A DNA stretch of 64,000 nt, taken from Undaria pinnatifida (lineage: Eukaryota > Sar > Phaeophyceae > Laminariales > Alariaceae). How positions within the stretch are numbered: the first letter of the stretch is position 1; each line of letters begins with the position of its first letter. The notes under the pieces were generated by a model. The model had not been told where the DNA came from. It saw only the letters and a list, made by a program, of their open reading frames with translations, and did no database searches. The stretch spans positions 14,001,020 through 14,065,019 of the forward strand of contig JABAKD010000016.1 in NCBI GenBank assembly GCA_012845835.1, read 5' to 3'. This document shows positions 11,581 through 21,905 of this stretch, piece by piece. Both the position numbers and the translations under genes were made by a program.

Positions 11581-14208
11581 ATCAATAGTAGTACCCTCTC
11601 CTTGAGAGCCCCAGTTTGGTGTTTCGAAAACCGTTTGTCACGAGCTCGTCCTACAGACTACCGCACTACTTAGGGGTCCCATTTTAGGCCATATCTGATC
11701 TGACTTTATACTCCGAAAATGGGGTTTAAGCACCTTCGCAGGCGTGTTTGTCCTCTACAATATACCAGGTAGTAGCAAGGTACTGAACTAAGTGAGGGAC
11801 CGCGACTGCTGTAGTACTGTAACCATAAGATGTCTTCGCGCGTTGCTTTTGGTGGGTTTCCAGTTGCCAACCAGAGTACAGGTACCGGTAGACGACTCGA
11901 TCATCCTACTCGCACCCGTATGCGAGAGTGGGCACGTGGGTGCAATCTCGCGAGTTGAAACAGAGGAGGACTGTTTTCTATTTGACCTAGAAGACTCGGA
12001 TACTCTGCCTTGCATGACATCACTCTGTTTGGGAAGATGGAGTGCGTTTGGCGATTAGGCTTTGGGGGTGAATATCCATATGCACTCTATTTCCCCGCAC
12101 GGCGAAATATCATACCAGGTACATGTGGACAGTAGCGCATCAGAGAGTGTGTAGTGTTGGTGATATGAGATGACAGCTGATATTCTTGGTGGTGATTGAC
12201 TGCTGAGGATCCGATGTGAAGTGTGAACGTTAATTGGATCTGACGACGATAGGGGTTTCCATTAATCTTCTTCTGGATTCTGGTACAGGGATTTGGGGAT
12301 AAAGTTTAAGATCGCATCGCTAGTGTTTTCGTGCTTGAAACTAACACACGACAACGTATCTCTCTCTCTCTTTCTAGCACCTGGGTGGTGTTGACCAGCC
12401 CCCCTTAGGCCAAGGGGGGATAATCTCTGGTCAAAAGATCCTGCCTGGCCCAGGCGTGTCTATACACAGGTACGTACGCCTTTGGGGGACGCGGGTATAG
12501 TGCGATTGAAAACGAGAAGTGCGGTCGTAGCACTCTTCTAGATAGAGCGTGTCAAACACTATGGTACTGCAGGTATCGTCATGTTTCGCACTTGTTGTAC
12601 ACCAGCTCTGTCCTCACCAGGACGGTAGGTTTCACTTCGGACACGTCTCCTACCCCAGCAGAAAGGGCTACGAGTACTTCGTGTAGCCGATGCTGTAATG
12701 GTCGGATCGTCACTACTTCTTTTCCGGCGCTTTGTCCCTTTGAAGTCCCAAAGGGATATGGATTTGTGCATGCGCTTCTGTGTTCATGTGTGTGCTGTAG
12801 GTGTAGCCGATGCTGTAATCGTCATTTTTTGTCGACATTTCCCCCCTGCTTTTTCCCTTTGACGTCCCAAAGGGATCATAACATTATAACATTATAACCT
12901 TGATTGCCTGTCTTCCCTCTTCTCTGTCGTCGTGTCCTCTTGCTGTAGGCTGTTTTTGTGCTTTGCCTTTTGAGCTGTACCTTCGAGCTGTGTCCCGCGC
13001 TTGGTAAGAATTCAAGCGGCGATCATCAGAGGCCACCAGCCATCAGAAGCCATGAAAAAGGACAAGAACAACGTTACGCCGTTTCAAGCAAGCGTGTATC
13101 AAACGATCAGGTAAACCATTCAAACGATGCTGGTCAACCGTAAGCCCTGTGAACGATTTCCTCGCTCAACCGAACCGGAAGTGCGTTGCGCTTTGGTCCA
13201 CGCTCCACGCTCGTTTCCACCTCCCGACTTCGCCAGGTGTACCGTATACCGTGGGTAATGCGCAAGATAACACATTCCCCCCAACGGATGTCCAAGCCGA
13301 TTTAATGTTCCTGACTACAGGAACGTTGCAAACGCAGAGCGATTCGTCGATGGAAATGTCTTGACGATGTGTTTTCCCATGGCACCAGTTTTGGTGTGTG
13401 TGCTTCTCTTATTGCTCTTGTTTCGAGCTGAACGACTCCGAAATTCACCCCAAAGGGTGTGCTTCTCTTGCTTGTTTTATACCAGATGCCAGGTAAACGA
13501 CGACATCACCAGGTGTGATATCAATAACATTTCTCACGTACATAACAGGCACCGGTATGAAAGTACTGACGTGATAGTTCGATACACCCACCTCATTGTC
13601 CCTATGTTCTTTTTTGGATAGAGCCGTCGTATTAGAGGATGGCAAGCGATCGACATACCGCAGTTAAGACAGCAGCTGACCGTGATTGGTGCCAGCCCTG
13701 TGCACGTACATATTCTCCGGGGTTTTAGAGCTGGTGGCGTTGTTGGTTGTTGGTTTGTGTGCTTCCTCTATACATAATCATCTGGTACAGGCAGTGCGTA
13801 GCAACATCTTCCGAATTCAAGGCTGACCTCCAGAAGCACTGCTCGATCGTATACCCTAAAAACAACGTGTCGTTTGCCAGACTGGTACGGGTTAGAGATT
13901 GATCATCACTTGAGCCAACAGTCAGCGCTGACTGTCGTATGGATTTCGGCTGAGTGGTTATGGTATACATCTTACAGAAGCACAAACCGGCATTCGAATC
14001 CCCGAACGTCACGCTTCGCCTTTTTCCAATTTGATGGAAATTTACGGACGTGTACTCCTGAAAGTCATTGTGTACTCTTCCAGGCAAGAATAATAAAAAA
14101 GTATAATAAAATCGAACGGGAACTACTGCTGTATACCGTACCAGGTACCATACTTTATCGCTTACGTTGCTCTCCCCCTCTTCGGTCGTTTGGTCTCCCG
14201 TGGTCCAG
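11581..14208. other. No confident gene; region upstream of the MGMT exons
   Basis: The 5' exon(s) of the MGMT gene should lie here or further left, but I could not find one with matching phase. The plus-strand frame 11792-12058 has coding-like composition (DDSIILLAPVCESGHVG) but no known family. The minus-strand frames near 13445-13645 and 13725-14087 are also unassigned. A direct duplication is noted separately at 12690-12875. TACCWGGTA sites lie at 11763, 12113 and 14139. Confidence 0.5.
12690..12875 (+). repeat. Direct duplication with CCCTTTGGGAC-type motif
   Basis: Two units, each starting TGTAGCCGATGCTGTAAT and ending GTCCCAAAGGGAT. The end motif recurs at 4840-4877, 17772-17802, 18776-18806 and 57298-57320, so it is a dispersed element end rather than a gene part. 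Confidence 0.65.
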
Positions 14209-17200
14209 CGACATACCGGCGGGCAAAGTGTCGACCTACGGCGGAGTGGCTCATGCTCTCAACTCCAGCGCCCGAGCGGTGGGAGGGGCTCTGAGGGTAC
14301 GGAATAACGTTTGTTAAACACCCCTTGTTATTCCCGCTATGCTCGTCGTCCAAAGATCATTGTTGTCTCGGAACTAGCCCCCTTGCGATGCAGGCTCTGT
14401 AGATTTTTCCTTGCCCCCCCTGTACGCACTTTTTGGGGTCAAATTACTTCCAAGTATGGCGCGTGCTACGATGAAGACGTTAACGGCACATTTTTGTCTC
14501 TTTTTTTTCTGGATGACGAGGCTCCTTAGTCCATTAATAAAATTGTCGGAATGTCATTAATGTCATTATTATTTTTTTCGGGCTGGTTGTTTTGTATCCC
14601 TGGGCCATGGGTTTGTCCATCAGATTAGTTTTAATGTGCTCAAAATCAATTTCTGTGTGACGTGAGGTGACGTGACGTGAGGTGAGGTGAGGTGAGGTGA
14701 GGCATAACAGCTCCTCGCGTGAGAACCAAACAAAACTGGTGTATCTTAACCTTTACCGTAGCGTGTGTCTATTGATAATGCGGCATTACACTTCGGCTTA
14801 ATTTATGCCATAGCTAGAGGATAAGCAGAGCCCTAGGTCTATCCCACTTTGTATCGAACAGCCTACAACGGTGCTCGGTGTGTACAATATGTCGAATGTA
14901 GACCCTGCTGGGGTACTCTTCGCCCCCTCTGGATCTGCCTGCACCAACGTTTCAGAGACGCACTACTAACACTTGGAAATATAATAGAACAAAATATGCA
15001 CTACCGTGGTGGTCCTTCAACAATGCCGGTATGTGCACTGTAGAGGGAAATACCGGCACTATAGCGGCAACTGGTACTACTCCGCGTACTGGCACTATTG
15101 GCTGTTCCCACCTGTGCCGAGCGATTTGACAGACGCTACTATAAAGGGATCAGTACTACTGTACTACAATAGAAGGGTTACTTTTCACGAACACTCTTTG
15201 TTCGTTTTTTCTGCGCTGTTTGTGATCTACTTTGTCTCGTTCCGCCTCCCCTCCTTCAGAGGAATCCCTTCGCGCCAGTTGTGCCGTGCCATCGCGTCGT
15301 CATGGGCGATCTCTCCATTGGGGGTTTCAGGTCAGGTCGTACCCATCGCCGCGCACACCGTACCCAGTACGTAGAGCTGGGGGTTGGCTGAGTATACTAA
15401 TAGTAGGTGACCGACCACCGACCAATTTGTAGTTGGCCAGATACCTCGAAGGATTACAGTTAGCTGCTTGTGGTGATTGGCCGAAAAATGCGTGTTTGTA
15501 CTTTGTCTAGTACGTTTGTGGCTTGCGCTGCGCTTTAGAAAAACCCCTTCGCCTTTACGCTGTCGTGGGCGATCTCGCCATTGGAGGGTTCAGGCCAAAT
15601 CTTACCCTTCACGATGCAAAACCGAAGACTGACGTCATCGTCCACGGCCGATTTTCCAATTATTATGTTTTTCCGAAAAACGACGTCACGATTACGGATG
15701 ACGACAAATGTCGATCAAGCATTTTCCACCAATAAAAATTTCCAGCGTAAAAAAATGACCAATAAGAAAACTGCGGGCACGAAATGTCTTTCTCTCTAGT
15801 TTTGCCTTTGCATTCCGACAATGTGCAGTGCTGTTTGTTGATAGTCATTGCTAGTTACTTTTTATATTGAAGGGAAACGCTTAATGCTTGTCTTTGCTAG
15901 TTATTTATAATACTTGAAGGGATGCTCGTGTCCCTTTTTGGTGGAACGTAACGCCAAAGCTGTCAAAACTGGAAGACATCCGCGTTGGTTTTTTTTTCGC
16001 ACACTCAATGGTGTTTTCGGTGCCGCCCGTTTATATCGTGGCTCGCTCCACCAATTGCGTAGTAACCGCTTCATCACCTCGTCAGGGCTCCAGAGGGGGA
16101 AAATGTCGCAACGATACGGCAACTGGGTATATGGCCATACACATCCGCCTTTGGAAAAGTAACCGCAAGCCCGGAAGTATAACTCTACTCTGGTACTCTA
16201 GATACCTGGTACATACCCGTATATGTACCCAGTACGGATCGATTTTTCTTACGTGAAGAACACACCTACCATCTATTTCCCCGTACCGCAGAATATGGGT
16301 ATGCCTCGTTCCATAGTACTGAGTATATATATATCATGTGATACCGAGCATCCGCGATAATGTAGGATTTATTGTGAACTAAACGGCACGAGACAAGCAC
16401 TTAATGTAGGGTTTAATGTAAGCCCACCACACCGGCCCCGCAGCATCGGTCACACGAGGGTAAGGAATGCGTTCGAGCGCGCGAGGGTCGTAGATGTATT
16501 TCGAAAAAAATCTGCCAAACACGTCAGCTGTGAGTTCGATAAACTTTGGGTCGATACTCATCTTTGCAAGCTGCGTGATACGTGTAATTTTGCGAATACA
16601 TTGGAGGAGTTGAATTGACACACGGTGTGCATGAAAATATGTGGAAGTATTTTGTTATTTCCTTTGCCTTCGGACATTTTTTTTATGATACAGATATAGA
16701 ATAGAACAAATGGTCGTCTCCTTTTCCCCAAGGTACGTGATGCGAAAGTTACCGACACTTTCATGCAATTATTATTACAGTCTAAGTATTTTCACCGTAG
16801 AAGGCACCAATAACCAAACTGACGGTTTCATGTTGCTGTCCACGAAACCAACAAAGATACGGGCATCGAACCGGCAGGCGGCGACATGCGGCCAAACTGT
16901 TCGTTCTGCTTGTTCTGATTGGATACTGCTTCGACACTGCTTCGATACTGCTTCGATACTGATTCGATATTCGATACTGATTCGATACTCCTTCGATACT
17001 GATTCGATACTAATTCGATACTAATTCGGTACTGATTCGATACTGATTCGAACTACCGAGCCAGTAGCAACATAATGTTTGTTTCTCGCTTAGTCTTCCT
17101 ATGAGTCTCGCACTACTCGCACTATACGTTGTTCGAAACGGAAAGAATCCCGATGGTTTTTTGAGATGAGTGGTGCACTTTTGCTCCTATGCACGTTTAC

Positions 17201-17383
17201 AACACTTACTTGTTGACTTCGGTAAAAGTTCGCCTCGCCGCCTTTGCCTTCGGCTTTGCTGGTTCCTTTAGTGGAAGCTTCGGTGACTGTGAGGACACTC
17301 GTCGGAAGAGGAAAATGCTGGAAGGGGAGGGAGTTCGCTTCGTCGACCATAAGGTGCGAGCTAGCCCACACGGACATCTCTGA
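14209..17383 (+). CDS. MGMT: O6-alkylguanine-DNA alkyltransferase (MGMT family), 5' end not found
   Basis: MGMT moves an alkyl group from O6-alkylguanine to its own cysteine, repairing DNA in a single-use reaction. Three exons join in frame: 14209-14296 (acceptor TGGTCCAG, donor GTACGG), 15260-15330 (acceptor CTCCTTCAG, donor GTCAGG) and 17272-17383 (acceptor TTCCTTTAG, stop TGA). Exon a carries IPAGKVSTYGG and the arginine-finger helix SSARAVGGALR. Exon b carries the Asn (RNP) and the active-site PCHRVV. Exon c carries GSFGDCEDTRRKRKMLEGEG. All catalytic features are present, so this is a true MGMT rather than an alkyltransferase-like protein lacking the cysteine. The visible part is about 89 residues, close to the conserved C-terminal domain. 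A donor-like GTGCGA at 17354 leaves a further exon possible. The N-terminal exon(s) remain unidentified. Confidence 0.88.
14655..14702. repeat. Microsatellite GTGAG/GTGAC
   Basis: About nine 5-bp units (GTGAC, then GTGAG) inside the first recognised MGMT intron. Confidence 0.8.
15539..15593 (+). pseudogene. Decayed duplicate of the MGMT active-site exon
   Basis: This matches exon 15260-15330 and its flanks on both sides: TTTGTCT upstream, GGCGATCTC(G/T)CCATTGG inside, TTACCC/GTACCC downstream. A net loss of 16 nt removes the PCHR codons, and the donor GT has become GC. The copy cannot encode a working active site and would shift the frame if spliced in. It arose by local duplication of exon plus flanking intron. 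Confidence 0.85.
16379..16575 (-). mobile_element. Conserved core (MSIDPKFIELTADV) with longer open frame
   Basis: Inside MGMT intron 2, on the opposite strand. The core from GCAAAGATGAGTATCGACCC reads M-SIDPKFIELTADV and continues 46 more codons (including YDPRALERIPYPRV) to a TAG, with AATAAA just after the stop. The same core occurs in about ten other places in the window, mostly without this extension. It may be the terminus of a mobile element, or a small coding unit carried by one. Confidence 0.5.
16920..17050. repeat. Minisatellite GATTCGATACT
   Basis: About ten copies of an 11-12 bp unit (G)ATTCGATACT(G/A) inside MGMT intron 2. Confidence 0.9.
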
Positions 17384-17743
17384 ATTGTGTTAGTGTACCA
17401 TGTGTGCTTTCGTTGCATATTTTGTAGGCACTTCCCGGAGGGGAACCTTGTATGTTATCATGGGTGTCAGCTATTAATACCAACTTGCAGCATGCGCCTG
17501 AACATGGACCACTCCCACGCATCCCCCCTACGAAGAAGAAACGACAGGAATGTCATGTACGGCAGGAATGTTGTGTGTTTAAACGCCATGTATTGTGGCA
17601 ACAAGAACACTGCTTGGTGGTATGATAATACGATCGCAATTCGTGAGTGTGCGGGCAAACAAGCGAACTTGTCAGCAAAACCATCTGACGAGAAATCGTC
17701 CATTCCGCTATATCAGCCTGGTGACCAAGGGTTACTAATGGTA

Positions 17744-18838
17744 CACTATTACTATTACTAATCACTGCGTCAATAACCTCTTTGGGACTTCAGCGCGAAA
17801 ACTTGATCAATGAAGCTGACGTTTTACAGCATCGTCCACCGGACGCAACGGGGGCTGCTTGGATTTTGGTGATACGTTTCGTGTCCGTGCTGCAGTAGTG
17901 CAGCAAGACGCACCACACGACTTCCACCCGTCTTGGCGCGCACTGACGGGAGACGGTGCATAACATCGCATCTTCTGTCACGTCTTTGGTAGGGTTCATA
18001 GCAGTTAGCGCTGGCTGCTAGCTCAGGGGACATAGCGTATCTCTAAGAAAAGCAAGATCTGGGGCCCGTCTGGCTGCAAGGCCGGGATTTCAGACGTACC
18101 CAAGGTTAAGCTTTGCAAACCCCTTCAACAGGCACCGTCTCGAACAGGCGAACAGGCGGGATGGATGATGGTGTTTCTTTTTGCATGAAGATGTATATAT
18201 TCATATATATGACTCTCAGGCGTGTACCTCCATAATTCCATCAAACAACAAAATACGGCCAAGGAGGACGACATCGGGACCGCATCAGGACTGGATAAAA
18301 AAAACGTTAAAGATGGTGTCATAATTTTATATTTTCTTTCTTTTCTCTAATAAAATATATTTTCTTGAACTATGCAAAACATCTAATTCTAGAAATAGAA
18401 ACTAACAGTAAAATTCTTGAAGGACTAGAGATTACTTTGCTGATAATGTAATTCAAGCTTATTAAATTATATAGTATAATCTATTTTTATAAATAATAAG
18501 ATTATATACAGTCTTTAAGGGAGACTTTATCCGAGTGCGATTGTTCAGGTTGGGTTCGTCCAACGAGGAAGTAAAACCTATCAACAGAATTGAAGCATGG
18601 TAGCATAGTCAGAACTGGAACGGGAGCGCATGAAGATTGGGGTGGCATGAGAGACAAACCAATCCGACTATAGCCGCTCGGTGCTGACGGACCTTTTCAT
18701 ACGAGTTTGGTATTGTAACTCAATGCCTTGATCAAAATGCAAACCTTCAGCGGTCAATAATCGGTGCAGGGGCGGTGTTTTCGCGCTGAAGTCCCAAAGA
18801 GGTTATTACCGCAGTGATGAGTAATAGTAATAGTGGTT
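17744..18838. mobile_element. Non-autonomous DNA element with ~62-bp terminal inverted repeats
   Basis: The left end 17744-17805 and right end 18777-18838 are near-exact inverted copies, running from CACTATTACTATTACT through ATCACTGCG to CTTTGGGACTTCAGCGCG. The 0.97-kb interior has no long open frame and is AT-rich around 18310-18520. I see no clear target-site duplication. It resembles a deletion derivative of a DNA transposon. Confidence 0.7.
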
Positions 18839-19467
18839 GTGCTGCCCATCTGACACCGTGGTCTCCAACCAGGCGAATTCCGAGAGAATCTAGATAGAAA
18901 CCTTGGTCGCGCCCGAGGCCCGACGCTGCTTCCTACTGTATATTGATGTTGTTTAATGTTTTACCTAATGCTGTATATTGATATTGTTTAATGTTCTACC
19001 TACTGTATGTTGATATTGTTTACCGTGAACAGTAGTACCTACCAGTGTTAAGAAATAGGTGAGATAAACCTATTGCCATTATCAATGTTCAGTAGCGAAT
19101 GCTTCTTGCTAACCAGCATCATTCAGCACCGTCTCTGGCCTTAGCTCGTTTACCACAGCAAAATATGTGGTGCGCTAGTTCTGATTATTAGTAGTCTGTC
19201 CCCCAAAACGCAAGTAAGTGCCGTTCTAAACTGTTTTATCCACTGCCAAGATTATCCCACGCTAATTCCAAGTGTTTTTAGCCAAAACTATGGAAAAGGT
19301 CAAGGTTTTCCACGAATGTGGCGGTGCGTGTGTCGGTTACCGGACACCGGGTGGCGATGGATGGGTTCTCGCTGTCATGCCAAGCACATAGTGTCGTTCT
19401 CGCTGGCGCGGCGGTAATGCTGTCCTGATTTCACCCAGCGTGGATGGGGGTCCCGAGTCGTGGGTAC
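18839..19467. other. No feature recognised
   Basis: Includes three diverged copies of a roughly 30-bp unit with TATTGTTTAATGTT (18940-19025). No coding signal or RNA gene seen. Confidence 0.5.
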
Positions 19468-20053
19468 CTGATACTTGTGGACGTTAATGTAGGGATCGTT
19501 GGGGTAGTAAATATTAAACCCGAACGTTCTGGTGCGGCGATGGAACACCCGCCCCGTACGGATGAGGCTGAGAAGCATGCCACTGTCTGTCTGTGGTGGC
19601 TTTTTTCGTAAATTTTGCACTGCTCTTGTAGTTGCTCTTGTAGTTACAGGTAATGCACCAGTAAGGGGTAGCTCGCAGCGAGGTCAGTATTAGCAATTGT
19701 ATTGCCATCCTAGAATGTGCAGCATGAGATTGCACGTCGAGCGCTCATTAACATTCTCAGGAAAAAGAAGAAGAGAACAAACGAAATCAACAATGGAAAC
19801 CTAAGGATGCGCGAAGTCTAACCCGTTTCTGCACCTGCTTCCGAGCGAGGCGTTGTTGTTTTGTTTGTCTATTGTCTACCTGGTATACCAGTAACTGATA
19901 CCTGGCGTGCACCTCCAGATGCTGTCGACTCTTGCGAGAGCATGGATCAACAGCCCTGAATTGTTTCGTGTCAAACAACAGCAGGTTACGCCGCTTGTGT
20001 TTCCCGATGCGGCCTAATCCTCTCCTTGCTGTACCTACGTCTGAGCGAGACAT
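19468..20053 (-). CDS. Putative two-exon gene fragment, unrecognised product
   Basis: Exon 1, 20053-19902, starts at an ATG and ends in phase 2 at donor GTATCAG. Exon 2, 19567-19468, follows acceptor CTTCTCAG and ends in phase 0 at GTACCC. The phases agree, giving 84 residues. The start is basic (MSRSDVGTARRGLGRIGKHK); the second exon is aromatic-rich (FGFNIYYPNDPYINVHKYQ). No continuation exon was identified to the left, and the gene would converge on or overlap the 3' end of MGMT. Exon 1 lies among direct duplications of the TACCTGGTA-bearing sequence (19855-19915 and 20055-20125), so part of the model may be repeat-derived. Confidence 0.3.
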
Positions 20054-21290
20054 CGTTGGTTTGTCTTTACCAGTAGCTAGTAGTCTACCTGGTATATTTT
20101 ACCAGTAGCTATTAATAACACCTGGCGTTACCGTAGCCGGCATGAAGATGAACGAAGTTGTATGGGTTTTGTAGCGTTTGTAACCTTTTCATAACAAAAG
20201 TATTTTGAACGCGTCAGCAGTGAGTTCGACCAATTCAGCTGGTCGACTCTCATCTTCGCAAGCTACAGTAAGACCGGTGCTAATAATGGCAACGAGATGT
20301 AAACTTCGGAAAAAATCGTTTTTATTTTTTACACCATTTCAGCGGCTGTACCTCGCGTGGAACTAAACACCAAACTTCCTGAAGTTGTAGTCCGGAACAA
20401 CCAGTCCGTTTTGCGAGAGCTTTCCATTGCAATTGGTACTCGTGACTACAGAAAGTACTATGTTTAATACCCCGCGAGGTACAGCTCCTGGAATGGTTTA
20501 AAAAAATGGACTTTTCCGAAAAAAAATTAAGATCCCGTTGCCATTAGCACCGGTTCGGTGCAAGTGATGCGCAACACGTCGGCCCGCGAGTGTTCTACGT
20601 TGCTTGTGATTTTTATGGGGGAAAAAAAGTTTCAAAACTGTTTGTATCATTTGTCGTCTTCGTTCGCCCCGTTGTCTCGCGCCGTCAAGTATCCACTTCT
20701 TGGTGAACCTTCACCGAATCTCCTCCGTCGTAATGGTACATGTATGTTACATCTTACATCTCTCAGCTCATAACTGACGTCACCGTAGCCAGTATCAAAG
20801 CATGAACGGACGTGTACAGTGTATAAAGTTGGTGGCAAGAATCTGTCACCGCATTATTAGTCTTCGTTAGTCTTTGTAGCGTCTGTGACGTTTCAATAAG
20901 ATCAAGGTCGTCACAGATCTACGTCAGATGTGCGTTCGACCCATTGAGTGGTCGACGCTCACTCAATCTCGCTCACTCAATCTGCGTGATATGACACGTT
21001 GGCCGTGTGTGTTCTATATTCCTTGTAAAGTTTTATTTTATTAGTGTCGGTATTCAGTTTTTCAAGCTTTGTGATCCGAGGTATGTATGTATCATATGCC
21101 GTTCGCGTTAACGTGTGTAACGTTCGTTCGACCCATGGGCGTCGCTCCGTCGCTTCGTGCCGTCATGCCTACACGTCTTGCTGGCGGGCCGAACCTCCCC
21201 CGACTTTCCGGTACACGTTTATGCTCCTGGCTAAAAAAAGGTGGCCGGCAGCGCATTCGTCCACGTCTTTCCACCCCCTCCCAAGGACAA
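20054..21290. other. Repeat-derived stretch, no gene recognised
   Basis: Contains two diverged copies of the conserved core with similar flanks (GTAGCGT(T/C)TGT). 20335-20480 holds an imperfect inverted pair built on GTACCTCGCG. Open frames are short. Confidence 0.5.
20205..20275 (-). mobile_element. Diverged copy of the conserved core
   Basis: The reverse complement reads GCGAAGATGAGAGTCGACC..GTCGAACTCACTGCTGACG, aligning with the core at 16500-16575 and 48110-48165. A weaker copy lies near 20915-20975. Confidence 0.6.
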
Positions 21291-21354
21291 GCCTGTGATT
21301 GAGATTGAGAACAAGGGGCAAAGAGGAGGGAAACGAGACGCTCCCGAGGAGAAA

Positions 21355-21475
21355 GGGAGCGCTAAAAAACGCACGAGAAGTTGAAAACTTTTTTGTAGTT
21401 CTATTCTCTGCTGGGAGCGCTGAAAAACGCACGCGAAGCTCAAAAGATGTTCTGTACGTGGTTCTACTCTCCGCC
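21355..21475. repeat. Tandem duplication with GAGCGCT(A/G)AAAAACGCAC
   Basis: Two copies of a unit of about 60 bp (AACGCACG(A/C)GAAG..TAGTTCTA or TGGTTCTAC). The 140-codon minus-strand frame 21169-21591 crosses it and is probably not a gene. Confidence 0.7.
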
Positions 21476-21773
21476 TTCAGCGTTGCCAAGCGCATGAGGT
21501 TTGTTTTCTTTACCGTTCTGCTCTCTGTAAAAATACTGTAGTCTGGGGGGGGAATTTGGAGAGCGCTCGTAAGATTTGTTGGGCCGAACAAGAGCGGGAT
21601 GGTAATGGTATTAATGGTGTTTTATTGAGAAACTTGAGTTTTTAATAGTCCATTGACTTCACGGCGGCAGCTGATGTGATTCAAATCTGGTAGAAAGCGT
21701 TTTTTTTTATGTTTTTGGGGTTTTCACCGGTCTGACCCGACCCGTCGGTTCAAGATGTTTTCGAAATCTCATT

Positions 21774-21905
21774 GGTCGGGTCGGGTCGGGTCGGGTCGGG
21801 TCGGGTCGGGTCGGGTCGGGTCGGGTCGGGTCGGGTCGGGAGGTTTTCACAATATCACGGGTCGGGTCGGGTCGGGAGGTTTTCACAACATCACGGGTCG
21901 GCGGG
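21774..21905. repeat. Microsatellite (GTCGG)n
   Basis: About fourteen GTCGG units in a row, then two shorter runs separated by AGGTTTTCACAA.ATCACG. Units related to GACCCG also occur just left (21731-21745). Confidence 0.95.

Noticed and set aside
13445..14087. Possible SET-like or other enzyme exons on the minus strand
   Set aside because: Stretches such as VRNVIDITPGDVVVYL look suggestive, but no signature motif or consistent splice chain could be built, and the region lies next to the MGMT exons on the opposite strand.
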